Assembly (NCBI GenBank): GCA_035280425.1
Contig: DATEFW010000024.1
Span: 310,001 to 374,000, forward strand
DNA length: 64,000 nucleotides
Direction: 5' to 3'
Origin: QHXW01 sp035280425
GTDB taxonomy: Bacteria; Acidobacteriota; Terriglobia; Bryobacterales; Bryobacteraceae
The position numbers and the translations under genes are program-made. The notes beneath the pieces were generated by a model. That model did no database searches, had not been told where the DNA came from, and worked only from the letters and a program-made list of their open reading frames with translations. Below, piece by piece: positions 15,715 to 23,803 of the stretch (its first letter is position 1; each line of letters starts with the position of its first letter).

Positions 15715-16038
15715 ATGCCTCTGGATGAGATTATCGTTTATTTGTTCCGGACCATCACCAGGCTCATCGCAGAGTACAAGAGCAGAACGTGGCCAGTCGC
15801 GGAGGCAAAAGTGAAGCAGGCTGCCAGCGCACCGTCGATTTACCCGATCGCAAAAGTGTTCTATGGTTACGCTGTTGATGGCCAGGCATATTCAGGAACA
15901 GCCAAACGGGGTTTTTGGTTGAACAATTCCGCCAGACGGTACATCGATCGATTCACACCGGCACGCCGTTTGGCTGTGCGCTACAACCCGAAGCAACCTT
16001 CTGCATCCGTTTTGCGCGCATCCGACCAGTCAATTTAG
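15715..16038 (+). CDS. Small DUF3592-like protein
   Basis: 107 residues from ATG 15715 (a GTG at 15700 is an alternative). YPIAKVFYGYAVDGQAYSGTAKRGFWLNNSARRYIDRFTPARRLAVRYNPKQPSASVLR resembles the extracytoplasmic domain of DUF3592 proteins, in which a YxVDGxxYSG strand precedes VRYNPxxPxxSVL. The membrane helices usual in that family are not obvious here, although the N terminus (EIIVYLFRTITRLIAEY) could be a short one. Function unknown. It follows the HlyD gene by 65 bases and may be co-transcribed; its 3' end meets the convergent methyltransferase. Confidence 0.5.
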   Translation: MPLDEIIVYLFRTITRLIAEYKSRTWPVAEAKVKQAASAPSIYPIAKVFYGYAVDGQAYSGTAKRGFWLNNSARRYIDRFTPARRLAVRYNPKQPSASVLRASDQSI

Positions 16039-16791
16039 TGGCGGCGCCGCTGCCGGCTTTTGTCCCGTGACGACGTAGTTCTGCGTGCTTCCGAACGAGA
16101 AGATCGCTCCGGCCCAGAAATTCAGGCCTCCGAGTCTCGACCGGCGGACGTTTTGCATGCCGGCGCAGGTAAGGAGTTGGGCGCACTCGTTGGTAAAAAT
16201 AAAATCGGCGATGGCGATATGCCCGCCGGGTTTCAGAACGCGGACGATTTCGAGCGCGATCTGCTCGCGTTCGGCGGCCGTGTTTACTTCATGCAGAAGA
16301 TAATTGGAAATCACGGCATCGAAGGCATGATCCGGGAAGGGCAACTGCCGGGCGTCGCCGTTGGCTAGAGTGACTTTTCGAGCGACTCCGTCTATTTCTG
16401 CGTTCTCGATGACGGCTGCGGGCCTGTTGCCGCTGACGGCACCGGGTACCCAGCGGTCGAGGCCGATGGCGGTTCCGGAATGCAGATGATGGGCCGCTCC
16501 GATGAGCAGCAGGCCGCGCCCGCAGCCCACGTCGAGAACACGCTCATCGCCGCGCCAAGAGATGGAATCGAGAATCCGATCGCGGTGGCGCAGCTTCCCG
16601 CGTTTGCTGTAGACGAGCATGCCGCAGGCAGCGGCGAGGAAGTACGCGGCGGGAATCCAGGCGAGCCAGCGCGCGTGGATCTGGAAGATGCGCGGAAAGA
16701 TTTGCGCCGAGGCAAAACAAAGGGTGCCGGCGATCAGCAGGCCGGCGACGATGCCGGGGGAATCGATGCCGTAGTTCGGTCTGCGCGCCAC
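16030..16791 (-). CDS. Membrane-anchored class I SAM-dependent methyltransferase
   Basis: 253 residues from a GTG at 16791 (VARRPNYGIDSPG). Two N-terminal hydrophobic helices (IVAGLLIAGTLCFASAQIF and LAWIPAAYFLAAACGMLVY) precede a Rossmann methyltransferase domain: ERVLDVGCGRGLLLI (motif I), NGDARQLPFPDHAFDAVISNYLLHEV (motifs II-III) and VLKPGGHIAIADFIF. Substrate unknown. Upstream open frame to 16893 exists but overlaps the tiny ORF at 16862 and lacks an ATG. It sits downstream of the two KAG peptides on the same strand (70 bases), so it could modify their product, though this is speculative. Confidence 0.8.
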   Translation of the reverse strand: MARRPNYGIDSPGIVAGLLIAGTLCFASAQIFPRIFQIHARWLAWIPAAYFLAAACGMLVYSKRGKLRHRDRILDSISWRGDERVLDVGCGRGLLLIGAAHHLHSGTAIGLDRWVPGAVSGNRPAAVIENAEIDGVARKVTLANGDARQLPFPDHAFDAVISNYLLHEVNTAAEREQIALEIVRVLKPGGHIAIADFIFTNECAQLLTCAGMQNVRRSRLGGLNFWAGAIFSFGSTQNYVVTGQKPAAAPPLN

Positions 16792-16861
16792 GATGGCGAG
16801 AGCATAGCATGCGGCGCTCGACGGGGAGACGCTGCGGAGTATTTTGCAGCCCGGGGATGCG

Positions 16862-16936
16862 CTAGGCCGTGATCGAGCCGTTGGTGACGACAATGCGGTT
16901 AATGCCGCCGGCTTTGATGTTGCTCTTGATTTTCAT
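16862..16936 (-). CDS. Tiny KAG-type peptide B (24 residues), candidate exported peptide
   Basis: Minus-strand ORF of 24 codons: starts MKIKSNIKAGG and ends TNGSITA, stop TAG. The ATG at 16936 is preceded by GGGAGAATGGC, a good ribosome binding site. The first ten residues parallel those of peptide A just upstream (MKI-R/K-T/S-x-IKAG), which argues that both are real and related. The double glycine at residues 10-11 is the kind of site C39 peptidases cut, and a C39 ABC transporter lies at 17708. I recall short bacterial peptides with a TxVKAGG signature near such transporters, but I cannot name a family. Function is inferred. Confidence 0.55.
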   Translation of the reverse strand: MKIKSNIKAGGINRIVVTNGSITA

Positions 16937-16952
16937 GCCATTCTCCCATCAG

Positions 16953-17012
16953 TTACGACGTGGCGTGTCCGCCTTCTACGCTTCCAGCTTTTATCGCTGT
17001 TCTAATTTTCAT
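16953..17012 (-). CDS. Tiny KAG-type peptide A (19 residues), candidate exported peptide
   Basis: Minus-strand ORF MKIRTAIKAGSVEGGHATS with stop TAA. The start (17012) is preceded by AGAGGAGCGATCGCG, a strong ribosome binding site with 8-base spacing. It shares the MKIxxxIKAG start with peptide B, which begins 16 bases downstream, so the two form a mini-operon. A second Gly-Gly at residues 14-15 could be a processing site. The opposite strand also has a 69-codon GTG-started frame (16960-17169) with a hydrophobic N terminus, which I think is a shadow. Confidence 0.55.
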   Translation of the reverse strand: MKIRTAIKAGSVEGGHATS

Positions 17013-17215
17013 CGCGATCGCTCCTCTCGTATCGGCGGAAGCACACGGCGGGCCATTCGAAGGCGGTCCGGTGATCTCTGCGGAATCTGTTGTGCAGGAT
17101 GGAGATGGACGGCAGACGCGGCAAAGCGGGAAAGTTTCGAAGCTGATATCGATCTATCCAAACGGATAGCCGGAGGATAAATGGATAGGGACGCGGGCGT
17201 GCGCGGCCTGTCGGG

Positions 17216-17548
17216 CTACTGTGCAACGCTCGAATGACCGCCTTCGGAATCGACGAATTGCGCCAGCGTGCCGCCGAAATCCTGTTTCGTGGGCGGCATG
17301 GTGAACTCGACGCCGCGGGCCTTCATGTCTTCGTAGAACTTCTGGATGTCGGGGACGTGGAAGCCCAATTCGACCGAGCCCGGCGGGTTTTTCTGAGAAG
17401 CCGGATGCAGGCCGAGGGTGGTTTCGCCGGTGGCGAATTCGCTCCAGCCGGGGGATTCGAACTTGAGCGGCAGGCCGAGTACATCGCGATGAAATTGGAC
17501 GGCGCGGTTCATGTCGGCGACGAACTTGATGACGTAGTTGAGTTTCAT
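17216..17548 (-). CDS. VOC/glyoxalase-family protein
   Basis: 110 residues: MKLNYVIKFVADMNRAVQFHRDVLGLPLKFESPGWSEFATGETTLGLHPAS and the C-terminal FGGTLAQFVDSEGGHSSVAQ give one VOC module, close to small glyoxalase-like proteins. Strong ribosome binding site (CGGAGGCCCCC) before ATG 17548. Substrate unknown. It is upstream of the tiny peptides on the same strand with a 203-base gap, so co-transcription is uncertain. Not similar enough to the other VOC gene (9662) to suggest a recent duplicate. Confidence 0.8.
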   Translation of the reverse strand: MKLNYVIKFVADMNRAVQFHRDVLGLPLKFESPGWSEFATGETTLGLHPASQKNPPGSVELGFHVPDIQKFYEDMKARGVEFTMPPTKQDFGGTLAQFVDSEGGHSSVAQ

Positions 17549-17652
17549 GGGGGCCTCCGAGGGAGGATAGCGCAGGGAGACGGGGGGGCGTCAACCGCCT
17601 GACGGGCGGATTTCGCAGAACACCCGGAATTTTAGTAATATCCTCCGATGTC

Positions 17653-17697
17653 ATGATTCCGCGTAAGGCGGGTCATGAGCCGCAGATTCTGAGATAG
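17653..17697 (+). other. Very short ORF just upstream of the C39 transporter
   Basis: ATG at 17653 opens a 14-codon frame, MIPRKAGHEPQILR, ending TAG 10 bases before the transporter start. It contains KAG like peptides A and B but lacks the MKIxxxI start and has no ribosome binding site on this strand. Could be a leader peptide or chance. Confidence 0.2.
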
Positions 17698-17707
17698 CCG
17701 GGGCCTG

Positions 17708-20368
17708 ATGAAAACCCGCCGGATCTTCGTTCCCGAGGTGGTGCAGACGTCCGCGATGGACTGCGGGCCGGCGTCGCTCAAGTGCCTGCTCGAAGGGTTC
17801 GGAATTCACGTCAGCTACGGAAGGTTGCGCGAGGCCTGCCAGACGGATGTGGACGGCACATCGATCGACACCATGGAAGAGGCCGCGGTGCAGCTTGGCC
17901 TCAACGCGGAACAGATCATGGTGCCGTGGGACCACGTGCTGCTGCCGGAGGCGAAGGTGCTGCCGGCGATCGTGGTGGTGCAACTGGCGAACGGCGTGAC
18001 GCATTTTGTTGTGATCTGGCGGCGGCACGGGCCGCTGGTGCAACTGATGGATCCGGGGACGGGGCGGCGCTGGATCACGTCGAAACGATTCATCGAGGAG
18101 CTTTATCTGCACACGCAGCGCGTGCCGGCGGCGGGATGGCGCGAGTGGGCGGGGACGGAGCCGTTTCTGAACGCTCTGCGCCGGAGAATGAGCGCGCTCG
18201 GGATTTCGTCGCGGGCCGCGGGGAGGTTGGTGGAGCGCGGGCTGGCGGATCCGGAGTGGCGGACGCTCGGGGCGCTCGATGCGGGAGTACGGCTGACGAA
18301 TTCGCTGGTCGAATCCGGGGGGTTCGCGCGCGGGCGGCAGGCGGCGAAGTGGCTCGACCGGCTGATCGAGCACGATGAAATGATTCCGGAGACGAGCTGG
18401 TCGGTGAGGCCGGCAACGGTGGAACCGGACGGCGAGCCGGAATTGCTGCTGCGCGGCGCTGTGCTGGTGAGCGTGCGGGGCCGGCGGGAGGTTTCGGCGG
18501 AAACGTCGGCGGCGTACTCGCCGGAATTGAAAGCGGCGCTGACGGAGGCGCCAAGCCGGCCGGGGCGGGAACTGTTGCGGCTGTTGCGGCAGGACGGCGT
18601 GTTTGCGCCGGCGGCGCTGCTTCTCGCGCTGGCGGTGGCATCGGGCGGCGTGGTGCTCGAAGCGGTTCTGCTGCGCGGCGTGGTGGACCTGGGCAGAGAG
18701 TTGGGCGTTTCGGGGCAAAGGATGGGGGCGGCGAGTGCGATGCTGGGGTTCGCCGCGTTCCTGCTGCTGCTCGAATGGCCGCTGGCGGTGAGCATGCTGC
18801 GGTGGGGGAGGCGGCTCGAGACGCGGCTGCGGATGGCGTTTCTCGAAAAAATTCCGCGGCTGGGCGATCGGTATTTTCAGAGCCGGCTGACGTCGGACAT
18901 GGCGGAGCGGAGCCACAGCCTGCAGCAGATCCGGCATCTGCCGGATCTTGGATCGCAACTGACGCGCGGAGTTTTCGAGCTGGCGCTGACGACGGCGGGG
19001 ATCGTGTGGCTCGATCCGGCAAGCTGGCCGATTGCGTGCGCTGCGGCGGCGGTGGCGATTGTGCTGCCGCTCGCGACGCAGCCGGTGCTGATGGAGCGCG
19101 ATCTGCGAGTGCGCAGCCATTTGGGAGCGCTGAGCCGGTTTTATCTGGATGCCCTGCTGGGCCTGGTGGCGATACGCGCGCATGGCGCGGAGCGGGCGGT
19201 GCGGCGGGAGCACGAAGATCTGCTGGTCGAGTGGGCACGCGCGGGATTCCGGTTGCAGCGGACAGCGGTGTGGGTGGAAGCGGTGCAGTTGACGTCGGGA
19301 TATGGGCTTGCGGCGTGGCTGCTGATCGATCACTTGACGCGGACGGGCGCGGCGGGGACGGTGCTGCTGCTGGTTTATTGGGCGCTGAATCTTCCGGCGG
19401 TCGGGCAGCAGATCGCGCAGGTGGCGTGGCAGTATCCGGGGTACCGGAACGTGACGCTGCGGCTGATGGAGCCGCTGGGGGCGCTTGAAGAAGATACCGA
19501 CGCGGTGACGCGGCGAGGGGACGGCGCGGCGGAGAACACGTCCGGGATTGCGGTGGCGCTCGAGGGTGTTACGGTGCGCGCGGCGGGGCACACGATTCTC
19601 GAGGGCATCGATGTTTCGTTCGCGGCGGGCGAGCATGTGGCGATTGTGGGGCCGTCGGGAGCGGGGAAGTCGAGCTTAGTTGGATTGATGCTGGGGTGGC
19701 ATCGGGCGGCGGTAGGGACGGTGCGGATCGACGGCACGCCGCTCGAAGGTGCGCGCCTCGAGACGCTGCGGCGGGAGATTGCGTGGGTGGACCCGGCGGT
19801 GCAGCTCTGGAATCGCTCGTTCGCGGAAAATCTTTCGTTCGGCGCGGATTCGGATTTAAGGATGGCGGTGGGGACGGCCATCGAGGCGGCGGATTTGCGA
19901 TCGGTGCTGGAGAAACTGCCGGATGGATTGCAGACGCGGCTGGGTGAAGGCGGCGCGCTGGTTTCGGGCGGGGAAGGGCAGCGCGTGCGGCTGGGACGGG
20001 CGCTGTTGCGGCCGGGCGTCCAGCTGGTGATACTCGATGAACCGTTCCGCGGGTTGGATAGAGAAAAGCGACGGGAGCTGCTGGCGCGGGCGCGGAAGTT
20101 GTGGCGCGATGCGACGTTCCTCTGCATCACGCACGATCTAAGCGAGACGATGGCGTTCGGGCGCGTGCTGGTGATCGAGCAGGGGCACATTGTGGAGGAT
20201 GGCGTGCCGGCGAAGCTGGCGCAGAATCCGGCGTCGCGTTACCGGGCGCTGCTCGATGCGGAGCAGGCGGTGGTGCGGGGGCTTTGGTCGGACAAGGAAT
20301 GGCGGCGGTTGTGGCTGGAATCGGGCGAACTGGTTGAGCAGAGCCGGACCGAGGGGACGGCGGTATGA
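17708..20368 (+). CDS. ABC exporter with N-terminal C39 peptidase domain
   Basis: 886 residues. Residues 1-140 are a C39 cysteine peptidase: Gln13 and Cys19 in QTSAMDCGPASLKCLL, His99 in THFVVIW and Asp115 in MDPGTG. The family cuts leader peptides after double glycine during export. A 150-residue linker, a transmembrane domain (about 300-600) and a nucleotide-binding domain follow: Walker A GPSGAGKSS near 648, signature VSGGEGQRVRLGRA, Walker B LVILDEPF and H-loop THDLS. The layout matches peptide exporters of the PCAT/NHLM type. It overlaps the next ABC gene by four bases (ATGA) and the HlyD gene lies upstream. Likely substrates are the tiny peptides at 16862-17012. Confidence 0.9.
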   Translation: MKTRRIFVPEVVQTSAMDCGPASLKCLLEGFGIHVSYGRLREACQTDVDGTSIDTMEEAAVQLGLNAEQIMVPWDHVLLPEAKVLPAIVVVQLANGVTHFVVIWRRHGPLVQLMDPGTGRRWITSKRFIEELYLHTQRVPAAGWREWAGTEPFLNALRRRMSALGISSRAAGRLVERGLADPEWRTLGALDAGVRLTNSLVESGGFARGRQAAKWLDRLIEHDEMIPETSWSVRPATVEPDGEPELLLRGAVLVSVRGRREVSAETSAAYSPELKAALTEAPSRPGRELLRLLRQDGVFAPAALLLALAVASGGVVLEAVLLRGVVDLGRELGVSGQRMGAASAMLGFAAFLLLLEWPLAVSMLRWGRRLETRLRMAFLEKIPRLGDRYFQSRLTSDMAERSHSLQQIRHLPDLGSQLTRGVFELALTTAGIVWLDPASWPIACAAAAVAIVLPLATQPVLMERDLRVRSHLGALSRFYLDALLGLVAIRAHGAERAVRREHEDLLVEWARAGFRLQRTAVWVEAVQLTSGYGLAAWLLIDHLTRTGAAGTVLLLVYWALNLPAVGQQIAQVAWQYPGYRNVTLRLMEPLGALEEDTDAVTRRGDGAAENTSGIAVALEGVTVRAAGHTILEGIDVSFAAGEHVAIVGPSGAGKSSLVGLMLGWHRAAVGTVRIDGTPLEGARLETLRREIAWVDPAVQLWNRSFAENLSFGADSDLRMAVGTAIEAADLRSVLEKLPDGLQTRLGEGGALVSGGEGQRVRLGRALLRPGVQLVILDEPFRGLDREKRRELLARARKLWRDATFLCITHDLSETMAFGRVLVIEQGHIVEDGVPAKLAQNPASRYRALLDAEQAVVRGLWSDKEWRRLWLESGELVEQSRTEGTAV

Positions 20369-22518
20369 AGCCGGAGACGAAGGCGCTCGAAATTGTGGAC
20401 AGCCTGGCTTGGCCGGGCGAGCGGGCGGGAGAGGCGATTGAGTTGCTGGCGATTCGTGGAGGACTGGCGCAACCGGCAATGCAAACGCCGAATCCCAGTG
20501 CCGAGATCACGGGCGATGCGGCGGCGTTCGGCCAGTGGGTGGATTCGACGGCGGCGTACTTAGGGGTCGAGGCAGAGCCGTCGTACGCGCGGTATTTGCA
20601 GCTTGAATCGTATCTGAGCACGGCGGGACCGGCGCTGATCCGGCTGCCGGGGAAGGGAAGCCCGCGATTTGTGGCGCTGGTCGGGGGGAACCGGCGGCGG
20701 CTCGAGATCATCGCGCCCGATCTCAGGGCGCACAGGATCGCGGTTGGTGTTTTACGGGCGGCGCTTTGCCACGAGTTGGAAGGACCGCTCGGGGAGCAGA
20801 TCGATGGGTTGCTCGATGAAGCGGGAGTGCGGCGGGGGCGTCGCGCGAGAGCGAGCGAGGCGATTCTGCGGGAGCGGCTGAGCGCGGCGTACGTGGGGAA
20901 CTGCTGGCTGCTGCGGACGCGGCCGGGATCGAGCTTTCGCACGCAGCTTCGCACGGCGCGTTTGCCGGTGAGGTTGGGTTGGCTCGCGGCGGCGCACTTC
21001 CTCGAATATCTGCTGTGGATCGTGGCGTGGTGGCTGGTGGGGCGGGCGGCGCTGGATGGGCGGCTGGATCGCGGATGGATGATGGCCTGGGCGCTGCTGC
21101 TGCTGACGCTGGTTCCGCTGCACCTGGTGGGCACGTGGCTGCAAGGAGTGATTGCGATCGGCGCGGGAGGGTTGCTGAAGCTGCGCCTGCTGGCCGGGGC
21201 GCTGCGGCTCGAGCCGGACGAATTACGGCACCAGGGCGCGGGGCATCTGCTGGGGCGCGTGATTGAATCGGAGGCGGTGGAATCGCTGGCGCTGAGCGGC
21301 GGATTTCTGGCGCTGGTGGCGGTGATCGAGCTGGCGATGTCGGCGGTGGTGCTGGGCGCGGGAGCGGGCGGCTGGGTGCACGCGGCGTTGCTGGCGGGCT
21401 GGGTGGCGGTGACGCTGGGCGCGGGCTGGCGCTATCTGCGCAACGACCGGAAATGGACGGAATCGCGCCTGGAGATGACGCACGATCTGGTTGAGCGCAT
21501 GGTGGGGCATCGCACGCGGTTGGCGCAACAGCCGCGCGAACGCTGGCACGACGGGGAAGACCAGGCACTCGAAGGATACTACGGAGTTTCGGAGGAGATG
21601 GACCGGAGCGCAGCGTGGCTAGTGGCATTCGTGCCGCGCGGCTGGCTTCTCATTGGCCTCGCGGCGCTGGTTCCGGCGTTTGTCTCGGGGCGGGGAACGC
21701 CGGCGCTGCTGGCAATTTCGATCGGCGGGCTTCTGATGTCGTTTCGCGCGCTGAGGGGGCTGGCGGGCGGGCTGTGGAACCTGGTGGGAGCGGGCATCGC
21801 GTGGCAGCAGGTGGCGCAGTTATTCCATGCGGCGGCGCGGCCGGAGATTGCAGGATCGCCGGGGCTCTCGGTTCGGAAAGACGCTGCGCGGAATGGGGCG
21901 GAGCGGCCGGCGGCGATCGAAGCGCACGACATCATATTCCGATATCGCGAGCGCGGCGAGCCGGTATTGCGGAGCTGCTCGCTGCGGATTGCGCCCGGCG
22001 ACCGGGTTTTGATCGAGGGGCCGTCGGGAGGAGGGAAATCGACGCTGGCCTCGGTGCTGACGGGGCTGCGCAGCCCGGAATCGGGTCTGCTGCTGGCGAG
22101 CGGGCTTGACCGGAAGACGCTGGGGGCGCGCGGGTGGCGAAGGAGAATCGCCGCGGCGCCGCAATTTCACGAAAACCACGTGCTGACGGCGACATTTGCG
22201 TTCAACGCGGTGATGGGGCGGGAAGGCCCGGTGAGCGGCGCGGATCTGGCGGAAGTGGAGACGATCTGCGGCGAGCTGGGCTTGCGAGACCTGCTGGAAC
22301 GCATGCCGGCGGGGTTATTGCAGATGGTCGGGGAAACGGGCTGGCAGCTTTCGCACGGGGAGCGCAGCCGGTTATTCATCGCGCGGGCGCTGTTGCAGGA
22401 TCCGGACCTGGTGATTCTGGACGAAAGCTTCGCGGCACTCGATCCGGAGAATATGCGGCGGTCGCTCGAGTGCGTGTTGCGGAGGGCGCGTGCGCTGCTG
22501 GTGATCGCGCACGTGTGA
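20365..22518 (+). CDS. ABC transporter with degenerate N-terminal domain, C-terminally short
   Basis: 717 residues, coupled to the C39 exporter by an ATGA overlap. The first 190 residues have the look of a C39-like domain (RFVALVGGNRRRLEIIAPD resembles the beta-hairpin of the peptidase) but show no catalytic Cys-His pair. A transmembrane region (about 205-460) and a nucleotide-binding domain follow: GPSGGGKST (near 551), LSHGERSRLFIARAL, LVILDESFAALDPEN. The protein stops two residues after the H-loop (LLVIAHV), about 30 residues earlier than usual. It resembles the second, peptidase-free ABC subunit of two-transporter peptide-export systems, and likely pairs with the upstream exporter. Confidence 0.8.
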   Translation: MKPETKALEIVDSLAWPGERAGEAIELLAIRGGLAQPAMQTPNPSAEITGDAAAFGQWVDSTAAYLGVEAEPSYARYLQLESYLSTAGPALIRLPGKGSPRFVALVGGNRRRLEIIAPDLRAHRIAVGVLRAALCHELEGPLGEQIDGLLDEAGVRRGRRARASEAILRERLSAAYVGNCWLLRTRPGSSFRTQLRTARLPVRLGWLAAAHFLEYLLWIVAWWLVGRAALDGRLDRGWMMAWALLLLTLVPLHLVGTWLQGVIAIGAGGLLKLRLLAGALRLEPDELRHQGAGHLLGRVIESEAVESLALSGGFLALVAVIELAMSAVVLGAGAGGWVHAALLAGWVAVTLGAGWRYLRNDRKWTESRLEMTHDLVERMVGHRTRLAQQPRERWHDGEDQALEGYYGVSEEMDRSAAWLVAFVPRGWLLIGLAALVPAFVSGRGTPALLAISIGGLLMSFRALRGLAGGLWNLVGAGIAWQQVAQLFHAAARPEIAGSPGLSVRKDAARNGAERPAAIEAHDIIFRYRERGEPVLRSCSLRIAPGDRVLIEGPSGGGKSTLASVLTGLRSPESGLLLASGLDRKTLGARGWRRRIAAAPQFHENHVLTATFAFNAVMGREGPVSGADLAEVETICGELGLRDLLERMPAGLLQMVGETGWQLSHGERSRLFIARALLQDPDLVILDESFAALDPENMRRSLECVLRRARALLVIAHV

Positions 22519-22528
22519 GGCGCGTCCC

Positions 22529-23800
22529 TCAGTAGATGCCGGGCACGATACGCCAGCGCACTTTGGAGCAGTAATCCCTCCAATCTTTTCCGTATTTCTC
22601 CAGGCACATGGCGTGGTCGCGGCGCTCGCGGTGAATGAGCAGGATCGCAAAGTAGACGAAGTAGAAATAGGGCAGGGGGTGCTCGAATCCCGCGGGCAGG
22701 CACCAGGCGAGCGCCATCAGCAGGTCGCCGAAATAATTCATGTGCCGTGAAATTCCCCACCAGCCGGAGATCAGCAGGGGCGTGCCGCGGCTGGTTTGGA
22801 TGAATTCGGGCTTGCGGCGCCACACCAGTCTTTCCGGATTGTTGCGGAAGCGGTGCTTCTGGATGTTGGCGCTGCGGAAAATCCAATAGCCGGTCATGTT
22901 GAGAGCAACGACGGCGACGGTGGCCCAGACGGAAAGCTCGTGCTTGTGGTCAACGAGATAATAAGCTTGCAGCGTGTAAGTGAACGGCACCCAGACCAGG
23001 TCCCCCCACGCCAGCATCCAACCGAAGTTTTCGTGGCGGATGTCCCAGGTGCTCAGGATGGCCTCTTCGTGGAAAAAATAATCCGCGACATAGAGAAATT
23101 GGAAGGCGTTTACCAGGATCATCGGCGTGGTCAGGGCGCCGTGGAGCTGGTACTGCCTGGCGGCGAGCGAGAGATCGATCAGCACCCAGAGAATCAGGCC
23201 GGGGCGGCTCTCGCAGAAAAGCTTCAGATCGAAGCCGCCGACGCGCGGGTTGAGCGCGGTGCCCATGAGATAGTCGTAGAGCCTGTTTCCGGTGGTGCGC
23301 TCGGGAACGCGTGACGCTTTGCCGAGCCAATAAAGGAAAGCGCTGAAGGCGAACGCGAACAGGTTCACGGTGGTGAGGAGCGGGCCGAACTGGTCGTGGA
23401 GGATGGTGGACGGGAGCCAGCCGGCCGCGGCGAGGCCGAAAGCGGCGATCATCGTGAACCAGAACGAGAACCAGCCGTTCATTTTGTAGCGGAGGCGTGT
23501 GCCGTCCACGAGAGGTAGGCCTTCGCGAAGTTTACCCGGAGCGTAGAGCTGCAAGAGAGCCTGGAGCAGGAACCAGCCGGCGTAGAGCGCGATCGCCGTC
23601 AGAGTCGGCGCGGGCACGCGCGCAACGAGCGCGGTCCATTCGTGTGGGGATGCCGGCAGAGTGAGCGCGCCGCGGAAGTCCGTGACAGAGATCCAGAGAT
23701 AAAACGTCAGAGGCGGAAGTAGGCCCATCATCAGGACCGCCTGGGTGATAAGCGTCGCAGGCCGTGTACGCGTCAGCGGTTTTGGTGCGGGTGTCGCCAT
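22529..23800 (-). CDS. ERG24/DHCR7-type sterol reductase homologue
   Basis: 423 residues, polytopic membrane protein. The C-terminal region contains the signatures of the C14/C7 sterol reductase family: GWWGISRHMNYFGDLLMALAW, then PYFYFVYFAILLIHRERRDHAMCLEKYGKDWRDYCSKVRWRIVPGIY. Eukaryotic members (ERG24, LBR, DHCR7) use NADPH to reduce the C14-15 or C7-8 double bond of sterols. About nine hydrophobic segments are visible, as in the family. It is last in a four-gene operon, 3 bases after the ERG2-like gene. Which ring or side-chain bond it reduces, and whether on a sterol at all, cannot be told from sequence. No cyclase or squalene epoxidase lies in the window. Confidence 0.85.
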   Translation of the reverse strand: MATPAPKPLTRTRPATLITQAVLMMGLLPPLTFYLWISVTDFRGALTLPASPHEWTALVARVPAPTLTAIALYAGWFLLQALLQLYAPGKLREGLPLVDGTRLRYKMNGWFSFWFTMIAAFGLAAAGWLPSTILHDQFGPLLTTVNLFAFAFSAFLYWLGKASRVPERTTGNRLYDYLMGTALNPRVGGFDLKLFCESRPGLILWVLIDLSLAARQYQLHGALTTPMILVNAFQFLYVADYFFHEEAILSTWDIRHENFGWMLAWGDLVWVPFTYTLQAYYLVDHKHELSVWATVAVVALNMTGYWIFRSANIQKHRFRNNPERLVWRRKPEFIQTSRGTPLLISGWWGISRHMNYFGDLLMALAWCLPAGFEHPLPYFYFVYFAILLIHRERRDHAMCLEKYGKDWRDYCSKVRWRIVPGIY

Positions 23801-23803
23801 GGG

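Noticed and set aside
16960..17169. 69-codon plus-strand frame with hydrophobic N terminus and Gly-Gly pairs, a possible bacteriocin precursor
   Set aside because: It starts at GTG without a good ribosome binding site and is antisense to peptide A, which has a strong site and a paralogue next door. Its membrane-like start would not be a double-glycine leader.
17154..17654. Longer minus-strand frame extending the VOC gene upstream
   Set aside because: It is in a different frame from the VOC domain, which has its own strong ribosome binding site at 17548.
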